Of a stretch of 64,000 nt of DNA, positions 27,882-36,993 are shown in pieces. The DNA comes from Devosia pacifica (GTDB taxonomy: Bacteria; Pseudomonadota; Alphaproteobacteria; Rhizobiales; Devosiaceae). Made by a program: the position numbers and the translations under genes. Position 1 is the stretch's first letter. Every line of letters begins with the position of its first letter. The notes beneath the pieces are model-generated. The model was not told the DNA's origin. It saw nothing but the letters and a program-made list of their open reading frames with translations, and made no database searches. The stretch spans positions 103,391 to 167,390 of the forward strand of contig NZ_BMZE01000002.1 of NCBI RefSeq assembly GCF_014652635.1. The letters are read 5' to 3'.

Positions 27882-28098
27882 GTGCTCGTCCTTTGAGGAT
27901 TTTCTTGGGACCGAACGCTTCGGGGCGCCATGCGGTCCGTTCACGACAATCCACGCGGCCGATTGCTGCGCGGTGCGGACCTCTAATCTAGGAACTCTGT
28001 TGCCGATGTAAACCGGCAGCGCTCAAGAACGCCTCATAACTATCGCAAGCGGCTTGATCCTATTGGCATTACAAAGGCATAAATGCCGTTAACTTAGC

Positions 28099-28113
28099 CT
28101 AACCACCGGTTAA
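28099..28113 (+). promoter_or_regulatory. Weak CtrA-like box before the MscS-type channel gene
   Basis: CTAACCACCGGTTAA fits TTAA-N7-TTAA with one mismatch, 30 bases before the GTG start. A second partial match (TTAA-N7-TAAC) begins at 28089. Cell-cycle control is only suggested. Confidence 0.25.
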
Positions 28114-28142
28114 TCGCCTTACGTGTAGTTTCAGGAGCATCC

Positions 28143-30506
28143 GTGCGCATGTTCGATTCGCGGCTCACGAAGTCCGGCACGAGCCGGATGGGCCTTGCCA
28201 TCCTCACCGTGCTGATCACGCTTCTGGTATCTCCGTTTGCCTCAGCGCAGACCATTCCCGGCCTGACGGCCCCCGCTGAAACCGAATCGACAAGCGAGGA
28301 TCCCGCGGCGGAACAGCAACCGCTCGAAGCCTTGCTGGAGGTCTTGCGGGACGATACCGCCCGACAAGAGCTGATCGAGGAACTTGAAGCCCAGCTTCAG
28401 GCACCTGCCGAACAGCCGGTGCCAACGATCGAAGATGACGTCAACACGTTTGGCGGGCGCATCGCCGATTTTACCAAAAGCATGACGGAATCGGCGGCGG
28501 AATCGGTCGACGGATTCGTTGACCAGATCCAGCAGGCGCCGGCGCTGTTCACGGCGCTGGGGGATGCCGACTATCGTGTCATCGGCGAACTGACCATCGA
28601 TCTCGCGCTGCTGGTGCTGGTCACTTACGGCGTTTTCTTTCTCGCCCGTTATCTTACCGAGAACTTCCGCAACGTCCTCAAGCTTCGCTCGGCGCGTTCA
28701 GGCGTACTTGCCGCTTTGCTGGCAACCGTCTTCCTGCTGGTTTCGAACCTCATCATGGTGGTTGTCGCCTGGGCCGCCGGGCAGATCATGGCGGTCACGT
28801 TCCTCAGCACGGCCGGTCGCATTGCCTTCCACCATTCGCTGTTTCTCAACGCTTTCCTGCTGGTTGAAGTCATACACGCCTTCGTGCGCGCCATCCTCAG
28901 CCCCGGACGACCGCAATTGCGGCTGGTGGCACTGCCGAACGAGCAGGCAATCGCCCTCACCCGCTGGGCCCGCATAACGGTCTCGATCCTGGCTTTCGTG
29001 CAGCTTCTGATCGTGCCGGTATTCGACCGCTACGTGTCGATTTCCGCCGGCGAGGCGATTTCGGTGGTCGGATACCTGATCGTGCTGGCGCTCCTCGTGA
29101 ACCTCACATTGCGGCTCCGCCAGCCGGTTGGGCAGTGGCTGCTGCACCTGACGAGCGACGATCCGGGCGGCGTGTTGCACTTCATCGCCCGGTTCTGGCA
29201 CCTGCCGGTACTTGTCTACCTGATCATCCTGTTCGCTGTCGTGGTGATCTGGCCCGAGGCCGTGCTGCTCGGGATGCTCGCAGCAACCGGCAAGATCATC
29301 ATTGCCATCATCATCGGCGCTATCGTCGGCACCATCATCAGCCGCATCATCATGGCCGGTATTCGCCTGCCGGAAGGCGTCAGCTCGAAAGTGCCGCTGC
29401 TGGAGCAAAGGCTTAATTCCTTCGTTCCACGCGCCCTGACAGTGCTGCGAATCCTGGTGGTGATTATCGTCGCTGGCTACGTGCTCGATGCGATCGGCGT
29501 GTTCAGCGTCGCCGGGTGGCTGGAGTCCGAATTGGGCGGCCGCATAACCGCCGCGATCATCACGGTCGCGGTCATTCTTTTCGTCGCGTTCGCCATCTGG
29601 CTGACCGTCAGTTCCTGGGTCGACTACAGGCTGCAGCCTGCGGCCGGCCATTCGGTAACGTCGCGTGAGCGCACGCTGCTAATATTGCTGCGCAACGCCA
29701 TCACGGTTGCCATCATCGTCTTTACGCTGATGTTCTGCCTCGCCGAAATCGGCATCAACATCGCGCCGCTGCTGGCCTCCGCCGGTGTTATCGGCCTCGC
29801 CATCGGTTTTGGCGCGCAAAAGCTGGTGCAGGATATCATCACCGGCATTTTCATGCAGCTCGAAGGCGCCATCGATGTTGGAGACGTGGTCGAAATCGGC
29901 GGCATTTCCGGTAGCGTCGAACGCCTCACCATCCGCTCGGCGGGACTCCGCGACCTCAATGGCGTCTATCATCTGGTGCCGTTCTCTTCGGTCGATACCG
30001 TTTCGAACTACATGCGCGGCTTCGCCTATGCGCTATGCGACATGGGCGTGGCTTATCGCGAGAATGTCGACGACGTGAAACAGGCGATGTTCGATGCCTA
30101 TGACCTTTTGATGGAAGACCCGGACGTTGCGCCAAACCTCGTCGACCGGCAGCCTGAATGGATGGGGCTTGACCGGTTCGATGACAGCGCCGTGATCCTG
30201 CGGCTGCGCATCAAGACCTTGCCGGGCCAGCAATGGGGCGTGGGGCGCGCGTATAACGCGGTGCTGAAGCGCATCTTTGACGAGCGCGATATCGAGATCC
30301 CGTTCCCGCATCAGACGGTCTATTTCGGTGTCGACAAGGCGGGCAAGGCGCCCCCGATGCATGTCATCGAGGATGGCGAGGCGCCTGGCGCGAGTGGCAA
30401 GACACCGCCGAAGCGCAAGCGCCAGCGTCGCGCGACGCCATCGGCACAAACGCCCGGCCTTCCCGACAATGATCGCGATGACGACGACGGAGATGCGCCG
30501 CGTTGA
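28143..30506 (+). CDS. Large MscS-family mechanosensitive ion channel
   Basis: A 787-residue inner-membrane protein from GTG 28143 (AGGAG 5 bases upstream). It has a signal peptide (MGLAILTVLITLLVSPFASA), an acidic periplasmic region to about residue 140, about ten hydrophobic segments, then the MscS core: pore helix ASAGVIGLAIGFGAQKLVQD and the beta domain MQLEGAIDVGDVVEIGG, SGSVERLTIRSAGLRDLNG. The basic C-terminal tail KRKRQRRATPS is not conserved in the family. It resembles YbiO-type channels that open on hypo-osmotic shock. Note the osmoprotectant genes at 47-55 kb. Confidence 0.9.
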   Translation: MRMFDSRLTKSGTSRMGLAILTVLITLLVSPFASAQTIPGLTAPAETESTSEDPAAEQQPLEALLEVLRDDTARQELIEELEAQLQAPAEQPVPTIEDDVNTFGGRIADFTKSMTESAAESVDGFVDQIQQAPALFTALGDADYRVIGELTIDLALLVLVTYGVFFLARYLTENFRNVLKLRSARSGVLAALLATVFLLVSNLIMVVVAWAAGQIMAVTFLSTAGRIAFHHSLFLNAFLLVEVIHAFVRAILSPGRPQLRLVALPNEQAIALTRWARITVSILAFVQLLIVPVFDRYVSISAGEAISVVGYLIVLALLVNLTLRLRQPVGQWLLHLTSDDPGGVLHFIARFWHLPVLVYLIILFAVVVIWPEAVLLGMLAATGKIIIAIIIGAIVGTIISRIIMAGIRLPEGVSSKVPLLEQRLNSFVPRALTVLRILVVIIVAGYVLDAIGVFSVAGWLESELGGRITAAIITVAVILFVAFAIWLTVSSWVDYRLQPAAGHSVTSRERTLLILLRNAITVAIIVFTLMFCLAEIGINIAPLLASAGVIGLAIGFGAQKLVQDIITGIFMQLEGAIDVGDVVEIGGISGSVERLTIRSAGLRDLNGVYHLVPFSSVDTVSNYMRGFAYALCDMGVAYRENVDDVKQAMFDAYDLLMEDPDVAPNLVDRQPEWMGLDRFDDSAVILRLRIKTLPGQQWGVGRAYNAVLKRIFDERDIEIPFPHQTVYFGVDKAGKAPPMHVIEDGEAPGASGKTPPKRKRQRRATPSAQTPGLPDNDRDDDDGDAPR

Positions 30507-30569
30507 CCAGGCAAACGTTGCGCCACCGGATGACTTTGCGGTGTCGTGAAACAGGTCTATGGAGAGCCC

Positions 30570-31253
30570 ATGAGCATCGATCTGCATCTCAACCTTGCCC
30601 CGTTCGAAGCCGTGATCTTCGATATGGACGGCACCATCCTCGACACCGAGGCGGTGTTCCGCACGATCGTCTTCGAGGTCTGCGAGGAGCTCGGTTTCGA
30701 AATGACGGACGAGGTTCACCGCTCGATGGTGGGCTCGAGCCACGAACGCACCAACCAGTTGCTGATCGAAGCTTATGGCGTGGCCTTTCCCTACGCGCTG
30801 TTCGACGACAAGTGCCGGGCGATCATGAAGACGCGCATGCACACCGACGTTCCGGTGAAAGCGGGCGCGCGCGAATTGATCGACGAGCTACATTCACGCG
30901 GGATCCCGAGCGCGGTCGCGACTTCCTCGCGGCGACCGCACGCCGAACTGCATCTTGGCACGGCGGGGCTCCTGCACCGGTTCGAAACCGTCGTCACGCG
31001 TGATGATGTCATCAATCCGAAGCCGCATCCGGAGCCCTACCTGATGGCAGCGCAACGGCTAGGTGTAGAACCGCGTGCCTGCCTCGCGCTCGAGGACAGC
31101 CACGCTGGTGTGAAGGCCGCGCACGCCGCCGGGATGCAGACGATCATGGTACCGGACCTGATCCACCCGAGCGAAGAAATCCGGGCCCTTGGTATCGCCG
31201 TGATGGAAAGCCTTGATCACGTGCATCGGGCCGCATTCTTCCCGCGAAGCTGA
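30570..31253 (+). CDS. HAD-superfamily hydrolase (beta-phosphoglucomutase / phosphatase-like)
   Basis: A 227-residue HAD enzyme starting at ATG 30570, with GGAGAG upstream. Motif I is FDMDGTILDTE, motif II ATSSRRPH, motif III KPHPEPYL and motif IV ALEDSHAGVKAA; a helical cap follows motif I. It probably dephosphorylates or isomerises a small sugar phosphate. It is 63 bases from the channel gene on the same strand. Confidence 0.9.
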   Translation: MSIDLHLNLAPFEAVIFDMDGTILDTEAVFRTIVFEVCEELGFEMTDEVHRSMVGSSHERTNQLLIEAYGVAFPYALFDDKCRAIMKTRMHTDVPVKAGARELIDELHSRGIPSAVATSSRRPHAELHLGTAGLLHRFETVVTRDDVINPKPHPEPYLMAAQRLGVEPRACLALEDSHAGVKAAHAAGMQTIMVPDLIHPSEEIRALGIAVMESLDHVHRAAFFPRS

Positions 31254-31451
31254 ACCTTACTCCCTGCGTGAAGACTATGGCGGGCGGAAAGCGACCGCCG
31301 TCGTCGCTGCGGCGTTTCGTCTCTGCAACACTTCATTAACCAAAATGCCGCGCTGTGCGTGATCGATAAACTTTTAATTGTCGGTGCAATGGCTCGTTGA
31401 GCATAGACCAAACCATTGTCTGATAAGGCTTTTCGTGGCGGACGCTGCCTG

Positions 31452-31467
31452 TTAACCGTGAATTAAC
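31452..31467 (+). promoter_or_regulatory. CtrA box, full consensus
   Basis: TTAACCGTGAATTAAC matches TTAA-N7-TTAAC without mismatch. It lies about 190 bases before the cell-wall hydrolase start. Confidence 0.65.
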
Positions 31468-31483
31468 CCGCTAAGCGCTATGG

Positions 31484-31498
31484 TTAACCACCGGTAAA
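31484..31498 (+). promoter_or_regulatory. Second, partial CtrA box
   Basis: TTAACCACCGGTAAA has one mismatch to TTAA-N7-TTAA. Its start is 32 bases (three helical turns) after the start of the full box. Confidence 0.4.
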
Positions 31499-31658
31499 AT
31501 TTGGTTGCAGAAGCGCGCGGTTTGGCTACGGTGCAACCGGACTTGCTGCAAGCGGCCACGAGGCCGCCGCGAACTTGGGCTTCCAGCTCATTTCGCGCTC
31601 TAGGGATAACCGAGGGTGCCCGTGTTTCGGGCGGTCTCAAGGGGAAGGACGGGGCAGA

Positions 31659-32558
31659 TTGACGTCTCTGGGACTTAAAACTGCGCGTGCCGTGTCACGC
31701 GCCGTAGCGATGTGTGCGGTCGCCGTCGTGGCTTTGGCCACCACCCACACGGCATACGCAACGGAAACGTCCGTAGACGCCATTGTTCCTGCTGCCATGC
31801 CGGCCTCTATAGCCGAAGCCCGAACGCAGCCATCAAGCGGGACCTTTGCGGTTCCCGTCGCTCCCGGAACGCAGCCACTGACGCAAGAGTTGCTTGCCAA
31901 TTACGTCGAGCGCCAGAATGCGTTGAGGAGCTTTGACGGGTTTTATAATCGTGCCCTGTCGGCTGGCGGCCAGCAGAGCGATGTCGCAATGGGCTATATC
32001 GCGCGTGGTTCGCTCGGCGCAGGCAATACCGCGCTACAGGCGATCTCAAGCTTCACTGCCGATGAGGACGATTCCGGCCTCAATGATTCCCTGCTCTCCG
32101 CTTATGTTCAGGACGGCTACCTGCCAACGCAGGAACGAATTCTCAAAGCAGACAAAGAGCGCGATTGTCTCGCCCAGGCCATCTATCATGAGGCCCGTGG
32201 TGAATCGGCGTCCGGCCAAATGGCGGTGGCCAATGTGATCGTCAACCGGGCCTTGTCGAACCGCTACCCCTCGAGCCTTTGCGGCGTCGTCTATCAGAAC
32301 GCCGACAAGGGCCGGTATCGCTGCCAGTTTACTTTTGCCTGCGACGGCCGCTCGGATAATCCGACAGAACGGCGCGCCTGGCTGCGCTCCAAGGCGCTTG
32401 CCGATGAGGTCTACACAGAATATGCGCTTGGCGAAGGACTTGAGACGCTTCCGTCCTCAGTGCTCTATTATCACACCACTGCCGTGAAACCGTCATGGTC
32501 ACGCGTTTTCACACGCGTCGCGCAGATCGGTTCGCACATCTTCTATGCGCCGAATTAA
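31659..32558 (+). CDS. Exported cell-wall hydrolase (SleB-like, Hydrolase_2)
   Basis: A 299-residue protein. The TTG at 31659 is preferred because GGGGAAGGACGGGG precedes it and it gives a good signal peptide (LKTARAVSRAVAMC, then a hydrophobic core ending TAYA). The C-terminal hydrolase domain shows LAQAIYHEARGESASGQMAV with the catalytic Glu, VIVNRALSNRYPSSLCGVVY, CQFTFACDGRSDN and the end HTTAVKPSWSR. SleB-type enzymes cut peptidoglycan glycan strands. The CtrA box upstream suggests cell-cycle timing, fitting a role in division or growth. Confidence 0.9.
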   Translation: MTSLGLKTARAVSRAVAMCAVAVVALATTHTAYATETSVDAIVPAAMPASIAEARTQPSSGTFAVPVAPGTQPLTQELLANYVERQNALRSFDGFYNRALSAGGQQSDVAMGYIARGSLGAGNTALQAISSFTADEDDSGLNDSLLSAYVQDGYLPTQERILKADKERDCLAQAIYHEARGESASGQMAVANVIVNRALSNRYPSSLCGVVYQNADKGRYRCQFTFACDGRSDNPTERRAWLRSKALADEVYTEYALGEGLETLPSSVLYYHTTAVKPSWSRVFTRVAQIGSHIFYAPN

Positions 32559-32585
32559 GGCTCAACCGCATTCTTGAAGCATTGC

Positions 32586-32610
32586 AGCCGCCCGTTTCGG
32601 GCGGCTTTTT
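32586..32610 (+). terminator. Rho-independent terminator
   Basis: AGCCGCCCG (32586-32594) and CGGGCGGCT (32598-32606) pair around TTT, followed by TTTT. It ends the cell-wall hydrolase gene. Confidence 0.9.
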
Positions 32611-32624
32611 GCTGACGGGCCCGA

Positions 32625-33092
32625 CTAATCGAGCGCCTTTGCAATCGTGTCCGTCATATCCTCGGGCGCCGTCTGCGGCTCAAAGCGCTCGACAACCTCC
32701 CCATTGGGCGCCACAAGGAACTTGGTGAAGTTCCACGCGATGTCTCCGGGCTTTTGCCGCTTGAGCTCCGCAAACAGCGCGTCGGTGTTGTCACCGTTGA
32801 CCTCGATCTTCTCGAATACGGGAAACGTCACATCATAGGTGGTGGAGCAAAACTCGGCGATTTCCGACGAGCTGCCCGGCTCCTGCTCTCCGAATTGATT
32901 GCAGGGAAAGCCGAGCACCATCAGCCCCTGGTCCCGAAACTTTCGCCATAGCACCTCGAGCCCTGCATATTGTGGCGTCAGGCCACACTTGCTCGCCACG
33001 TTGACGATCAGCAGATGTTTGCCGCGATAGTCTTCGAACGGAACCGGGCGGCCGTTGAGCAACGGCATCTCAAGGGCGAAAATATCGGTCAT
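32625..33092 (-). CDS. Glutathione peroxidase family (probably thioredoxin-dependent)
   Basis: A 155-residue peroxidase starting MTDIFALEMPLL. The peroxidatic Cys36 is in NVASKCGLTPQY; the Gln is in GFPCNQFGEQEPG and the Trp in IAWNFTKFLV. Extra cysteines in GFPCNQF (residue 64) and EFCSTTY allow a two-cysteine mechanism with thioredoxin as reductant. It reduces hydrogen peroxide and organic peroxides. It lies 81 bases after lepA on the same strand. Confidence 0.93.
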   Translation of the reverse strand: MTDIFALEMPLLNGRPVPFEDYRGKHLLIVNVASKCGLTPQYAGLEVLWRKFRDQGLMVLGFPCNQFGEQEPGSSSEIAEFCSTTYDVTFPVFEKIEVNGDNTDALFAELKRQKPGDIAWNFTKFLVAPNGEVVERFEPQTAPEDMTDTIAKALD

Positions 33093-33173
33093 CAAAGCCT
33101 CTACGATGTTCAGGTGGGACGCGAAAGCGTATCCCCATCCTGAATTCGCACAAGCCTTCAATGTTCCGTCGGG

Positions 33174-34979
33174 TTAGTCGTCACCCATCTTCAGCGCCTT
33201 GATGAAAGCCTCTTGCGGGATCTCGACCGAGCCGAACTGGCGCATGCGCTTCTTGCCGGCCTTCTGCTTTTCCAAAAGCTTGCGCTTGCGGGTGGCGTCG
33301 CCGCCATAGCATTTCGCCGTCACATCCTTGCGCATGGCGCGCACGGTCTCGCGCGCGATGACCTTACCGCCGATTGCGGCCTGGATCGGGATGGTGAACA
33401 GATGCGGCGGGATCAGTTCCTTGAGCTTTTCGCACATCACACGCCCGCGGCTTTCCGCGGCTGAGCGGTGCACCAGCATTGCCAATGCATCGACGGGTTC
33501 CGCATTGACGAGGATCGACAGTTTCACCAGGTCGCCGGTGCGGTAATCGGCAAGCTGGTAGTCGAAGCTGGCATAGCCCTTGGAGATCGATTTCAGCCGG
33601 TCGTAGAAGTCGAACACCACCTCGTTCAGCGGCAGATCATACTCGACCATCGCACGTTGGCCGACATAGGTGAGGTTGGTTTGGATGCCGCGCCGGTCCT
33701 GGCAGAGCTTCAGGACGCCACCGAGAAATTCGTCAGGCGTCAGGATCGTCGCCTTGATCCACGGCTCACGGATTTCCTCGATCTTGACGACGTCCGGCAG
33801 GTCGGCCGGGTTGTGAAGGTTGATCAGTTCCCCGTCGGTCATCTCCACCTCGTAAACCACCGACGGTGCGGTCGCGATGAGGTCGAGATCGAACTCACGG
33901 CTCAGGCGCTCCTGGATGATCTCGAGGTGCAAAAGCCCCAGAAAGCCGCAACGGAACCCGAAGCCCAGCGCCGCCGATGTCTCCATCTCGTAAGAGAAGC
34001 TCGCATCGTTCAGCCGCAGCTTGCCCATAGCGCCGCGCAATTCCTCGAAATCCGAAGCGTCCACAGGGAACAGGCCGCAGAACACCACAGGCTGGGCCGG
34101 GCGGAAGCCCGGGAGCGCCTTTGCGGTTGGTTTCTTGTCGTCCGTGATCGTGTCGCCGACATTGGTATCGGCCACTTCCTTGATCGAGGCAGTGAAAAAG
34201 CCGATCTCGCCGGGCCCGAGTTCGCCGACATCGACGAGCTTGGGCGAAAAGACGCCGACCCGGTCGAGTTCATAGGCGGCCCCGGTGTTCATCATCCGGA
34301 TCTTCTGGCCCTTCCTGATCCGCCCGTCGATCACGCGGATGAGGACGATGACGCCGAGATAGGTGTCGTACCAGGAATCGACCAGCAGCGCCTTGAGCGG
34401 CGCGTCTTCTTCGCCAACGGGAGGCGGCAGGCGTTTGACGATGGCTTCAAGCACCTTGTCGATACCAAAGCCCGTCTTGGCCGAGATCTCGACCGAGTCC
34501 GACGCGTCAATGCCGATGACGTCCTCGATCTGCTGCTTGATGCGTTCGGGCTCCGCCGCCGGCAAGTCGATCTTGTTGAGAACCGGGACGATCTCGTGGT
34601 TCACCTCGATCGCGTGATAGACATTGGCGAGCGTCTGCGCCTCGACACCCTGGCTGGCATCAACAACCAGCAGCGAGCCCTCACACGCCGCGAGCGAGCG
34701 GTTGACCTCATAAGCGAAATCGACGTGGCCGGGCGTGTCGATCAGGTTGAGGACATAAGTCTCGCCATCTTCGGCGTGATAGTTCAGCCGAACCGTCTGC
34801 GCCTTGATGGTGATGCCGCGTTCGCGCTCGATGTCCATCGAGTCGAGGACCTGGTCCTTCATCTCGCGCAAGTCGAGCCCACCAGTGTTCTGGATCAACC
34901 GATCAGCAAGCGTCGACTTGCCGTGGTCGATATGGGCCACGATGGAAAAGTTGCGGATATTCTTGAGCGGCGTTGTCAT
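33174..34979 (-). CDS. lepA: Elongation factor 4 (LepA)
   Basis: A 601-residue ribosomal GTPase that back-translocates or remodels stalled ribosomes. G1 is [15 protein letters not shown]3 [16 protein letters not shown]4 [10 protein letters not shown]; the LepA-specific C-terminus includes [20 protein letters not shown] and [20 protein letters not shown]. Full length. Confidence 0.98.
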   Translation of the reverse strand: MTTPLKNIRNFSIVAHIDHGKSTLADRLIQNTGGLDLREMKDQVLDSMDIERERGITIKAQTVRLNYHAEDGETYVLNLIDTPGHVDFAYEVNRSLAACEGSLLVVDASQGVEAQTLANVYHAIEVNHEIVPVLNKIDLPAAEPERIKQQIEDVIGIDASDSVEISAKTGFGIDKVLEAIVKRLPPPVGEEDAPLKALLVDSWYDTYLGVIVLIRVIDGRIRKGQKIRMMNTGAAYELDRVGVFSPKLVDVGELGPGEIGFFTASIKEVADTNVGDTITDDKKPTAKALPGFRPAQPVVFCGLFPVDASDFEELRGAMGKLRLNDASFSYEMETSAALGFGFRCGFLGLLHLEIIQERLSREFDLDLIATAPSVVYEVEMTDGELINLHNPADLPDVVKIEEIREPWIKATILTPDEFLGGVLKLCQDRRGIQTNLTYVGQRAMVEYDLPLNEVVFDFYDRLKSISKGYASFDYQLADYRTGDLVKLSILVNAEPVDALAMLVHRSAAESRGRVMCEKLKELIPPHLFTIPIQAAIGGKVIARETVRAMRKDVTAKCYGGDATRKRKLLEKQKAGKKRMRQFGSVEIPQEAFIKALKMGDD

Positions 34980-35109
34980 GGGCCGGCTGATAGCAGAACC
35001 CCGGTGCGCCGCAAAGGTGGTTTATCGCGGGTAAACGCTGTTCCGCGTGCATGGCGCAAGCTTGGAAGGGCACAAGGCAACGGCTTGGCCGATCAAGCGT
35101 TCACGATGC

Positions 35110-36210
35110 ATGCGCATCACCCCGATCCTCGCCGCCCTCGCCCTTTCCGTTTCCCCGCATATTGCGGCGGCGCAATCTTTGCCGCGTGCATTTGAAGATA
35201 TGGTCAATGCCGTTGGCGCCGGGATTGAGGATCTTGGCGACGAGCTTGCCGGCCCCAGAGCCCAAGAGCGTCGCGCGCCATCGGCTCGGATTGCACCGGC
35301 ACCTCGAGCCGTCTCGGAAGAAGACGTACCGTTGCCAGCGCCGCGTCCCGAAAACCGTGCAGCGCTGGCGCAGGTGGCCGATGAGGATCTGCCTGACGAA
35401 CAATCGAGCGACGCGGATGACGACACCGACGAAAGCACCGGTGCTACCTCGCCAGTCGCTGACGATACCGCGACTATGACTGAAGACGACGAGGTCTCCC
35501 CTCAAAACGACAGTTCGGAAGAGAGCGTCACCGATGATGGTGACGCGCTGACAGAAGAGGAGACTCCGCTTCCAAGACAGCGTCCCGCCGAGGCCCCAAT
35601 CGAGCCGCGTGCAGTCGACAGCGACCATGAGGACGTTGCGGAAAGCGATCGCATCTACCAGAGCAGCTGCCCTGCGGTCCTGTCAGGTCTTGTAACTGCA
35701 GAGGCCTTGCCGCCAATCGCCGAGGGGCGGTGCGTCGAGCGCTCGCCGCTTTCGGTGACAGCCGTCGAGGCCAACGGACGCACCATTGCGCTGTCGTCGC
35801 CGGCAACGCTGAATTGCGAGATGGCGACAGCATTGCCGAAATGGCTTGAGGCTGTTGATGGCTACGCAAAGAGCCGTGAGAACGCGCGGCTGGAGACACT
35901 GGTCATTGGCACAAGCCAGTTTTGTCGCCCGCGCAACAATATCGCGGGCTCGGATCTTTCTGAGCACGGCTTTGCCAATGCGCTCGATGTAACCGGCTTT
36001 CAGTTGAGCGATGGTCGCACTGTCAGCCTGCCGGGTGACTGGACGCCGGCGCGCTCTGCTGAGGGCCGGCTGCTACGCTTCGCGCATGGCGCTGCGTGCA
36101 CAAACTTCACCACCGTTCTCGGGCCGGAAGCCAATGCGCTCCACAAAGACCATTTCCACGTCGATCTGGGCTGCCATGGCAGCACCTGCACAGCCCAGAT
36201 CTGCGAATAG
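35110..36210 (+). CDS. Exported extensin-like protein, putative M15-type peptidoglycan peptidase
   Basis: A 366-residue protein from ATG 35110 with a signal peptide (ILAALALSVSPHIAAAQ). Residues 50-185 are an acidic, Pro-rich, low-complexity linker. The C-terminal 180 residues are the extensin-like domain: SCPAVLSGL, NCEMATALPKWLEAV, HGFANALDVTGFQLSDG and DHFHVDLGCHG. The His...Asp and His-x-His spacing resembles zinc-binding D,D-peptidases of family M15/VanY, so a periplasmic wall peptidase is inferred. The stop is directly next to the stop of the convergent hypothetical gene, with no gap. Confidence 0.83.
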   Translation: MRITPILAALALSVSPHIAAAQSLPRAFEDMVNAVGAGIEDLGDELAGPRAQERRAPSARIAPAPRAVSEEDVPLPAPRPENRAALAQVADEDLPDEQSSDADDDTDESTGATSPVADDTATMTEDDEVSPQNDSSEESVTDDGDALTEEETPLPRQRPAEAPIEPRAVDSDHEDVAESDRIYQSSCPAVLSGLVTAEALPPIAEGRCVERSPLSVTAVEANGRTIALSSPATLNCEMATALPKWLEAVDGYAKSRENARLETLVIGTSQFCRPRNNIAGSDLSEHGFANALDVTGFQLSDGRTVSLPGDWTPARSAEGRLLRFAHGAACTNFTTVLGPEANALHKDHFHVDLGCHGSTCTAQICE

Positions 36211-36666
36211 TTACTGTTGGGCGTAAAGGTCGAGCACGCGCGTGACGCTGGCCACGTCGGCACTGCCTTCCGCGCAATCAAGACCTTGCGCATCAAGCGT
36301 TGTCACGATCTGATCATAGGCTTCCGCGGCGGCATCGCCAGTCAGTCCGAGCTGGTCAATATAGCGCGCCTCGTCCGCGGCCATTGCCGATGCGACCTCT
36401 GAATCAACATCAATATCGCATGCCTCAGCGGTTGCCCGCGTTGCATAAAGACCGGTCAGCAGATCGTTGGGGTTCGGCGGCATGGCATAGGCCGTGACCG
36501 GCTCTCCGTCCGGGGCCACGGATTCAGCCTCTGCACCCGTTCCTGGAGACATTTGCGGTGTGCTCGGCGATTGCATGTCCTGCGCGCCCGCCGCGGCCGT
36601 CAGAACGCCGAACGCCGCTGCGGCTAGCGTCAATCTTGAACCCAACATCAGCATCAACCTCATCAT
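36211..36666 (-). CDS. Hypothetical exported protein
   Basis: A 151-residue protein with a signal peptide (MMRLMLMLGSRLTLAAAAF, cleavage near AGAQ). The mature part begins with a Pro/Ser-rich stretch (SPSTPQMSPGTGAEAES) and ends in a helical region with two cysteines (EACDID, GLDCAEG) that may form a disulfide. No family is recognised. It converges with the extensin-like gene. Confidence 0.65.
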   Translation of the reverse strand: MMRLMLMLGSRLTLAAAAFGVLTAAAGAQDMQSPSTPQMSPGTGAEAESVAPDGEPVTAYAMPPNPNDLLTGLYATRATAEACDIDVDSEVASAMAADEARYIDQLGLTGDAAAEAYDQIVTTLDAQGLDCAEGSADVASVTRVLDLYAQQ

Positions 36667-36993
36667 TCTTGTTTGTTGCCGTCATGGCCGCATAGCCAAG
36701 CTTGGTGAGGAGAATGAGGCAGATACGTGCAGGTTGCCGATTAGCAGCCACACGAACATCGCGACCGATCTGTTGGCGGGTGGTGTGGCGGCAAGTCCGC
36801 CCAATGCTCAGGGCTGGGGCATATGCTGTCCGATTTTGGCTCCAGAAGCCGGGCAAGCGCTGCAAGCAGCTTTTGCAAGAGTGACAATCTGCTATACATT
36901 TTCTCACCTCTTCGGTTGATCTATACGCAGAATATCCAGTCGCTTGGCCTCGGCAATCGACGTTTCATCGCTGTCTGGTTTAGGAAAACTATA
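36667..36993. other. 327-base intergenic region, nothing convincing
   Basis: Between the start of the hypothetical exported gene and the LysR start. The last 100 bases are A+T-richer and probably hold the LysR promoter. Open frames here, including an N-terminal extension of the LysR frame from 36823, have no ribosome-binding site or conserved motif. Confidence 0.5.

Larger units (their letters stand above)
31254..31658. other. 405-base intergenic region with CtrA-like sites
   Basis: No coding frame here is supported. The stretch is A+T-richer than its surroundings and has several TTAACC elements, including the full CtrA box at 31452 and a partial one at 31484. It probably holds the promoter of the cell-wall hydrolase gene. 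An in-frame TTG at 31575 could extend that gene but has no ribosome-binding site. Confidence 0.6.

Noticed and set aside
33468..35195. 575-codon plus-strand frame
   Set aside because: Antisense to lepA.
36823..36993. N-terminal extension of the LysR frame by 57 codons
   Set aside because: LysR proteins start close to the helix-turn-helix; the extension is not family-like and the GTG at 36994 has a ribosome-binding site.
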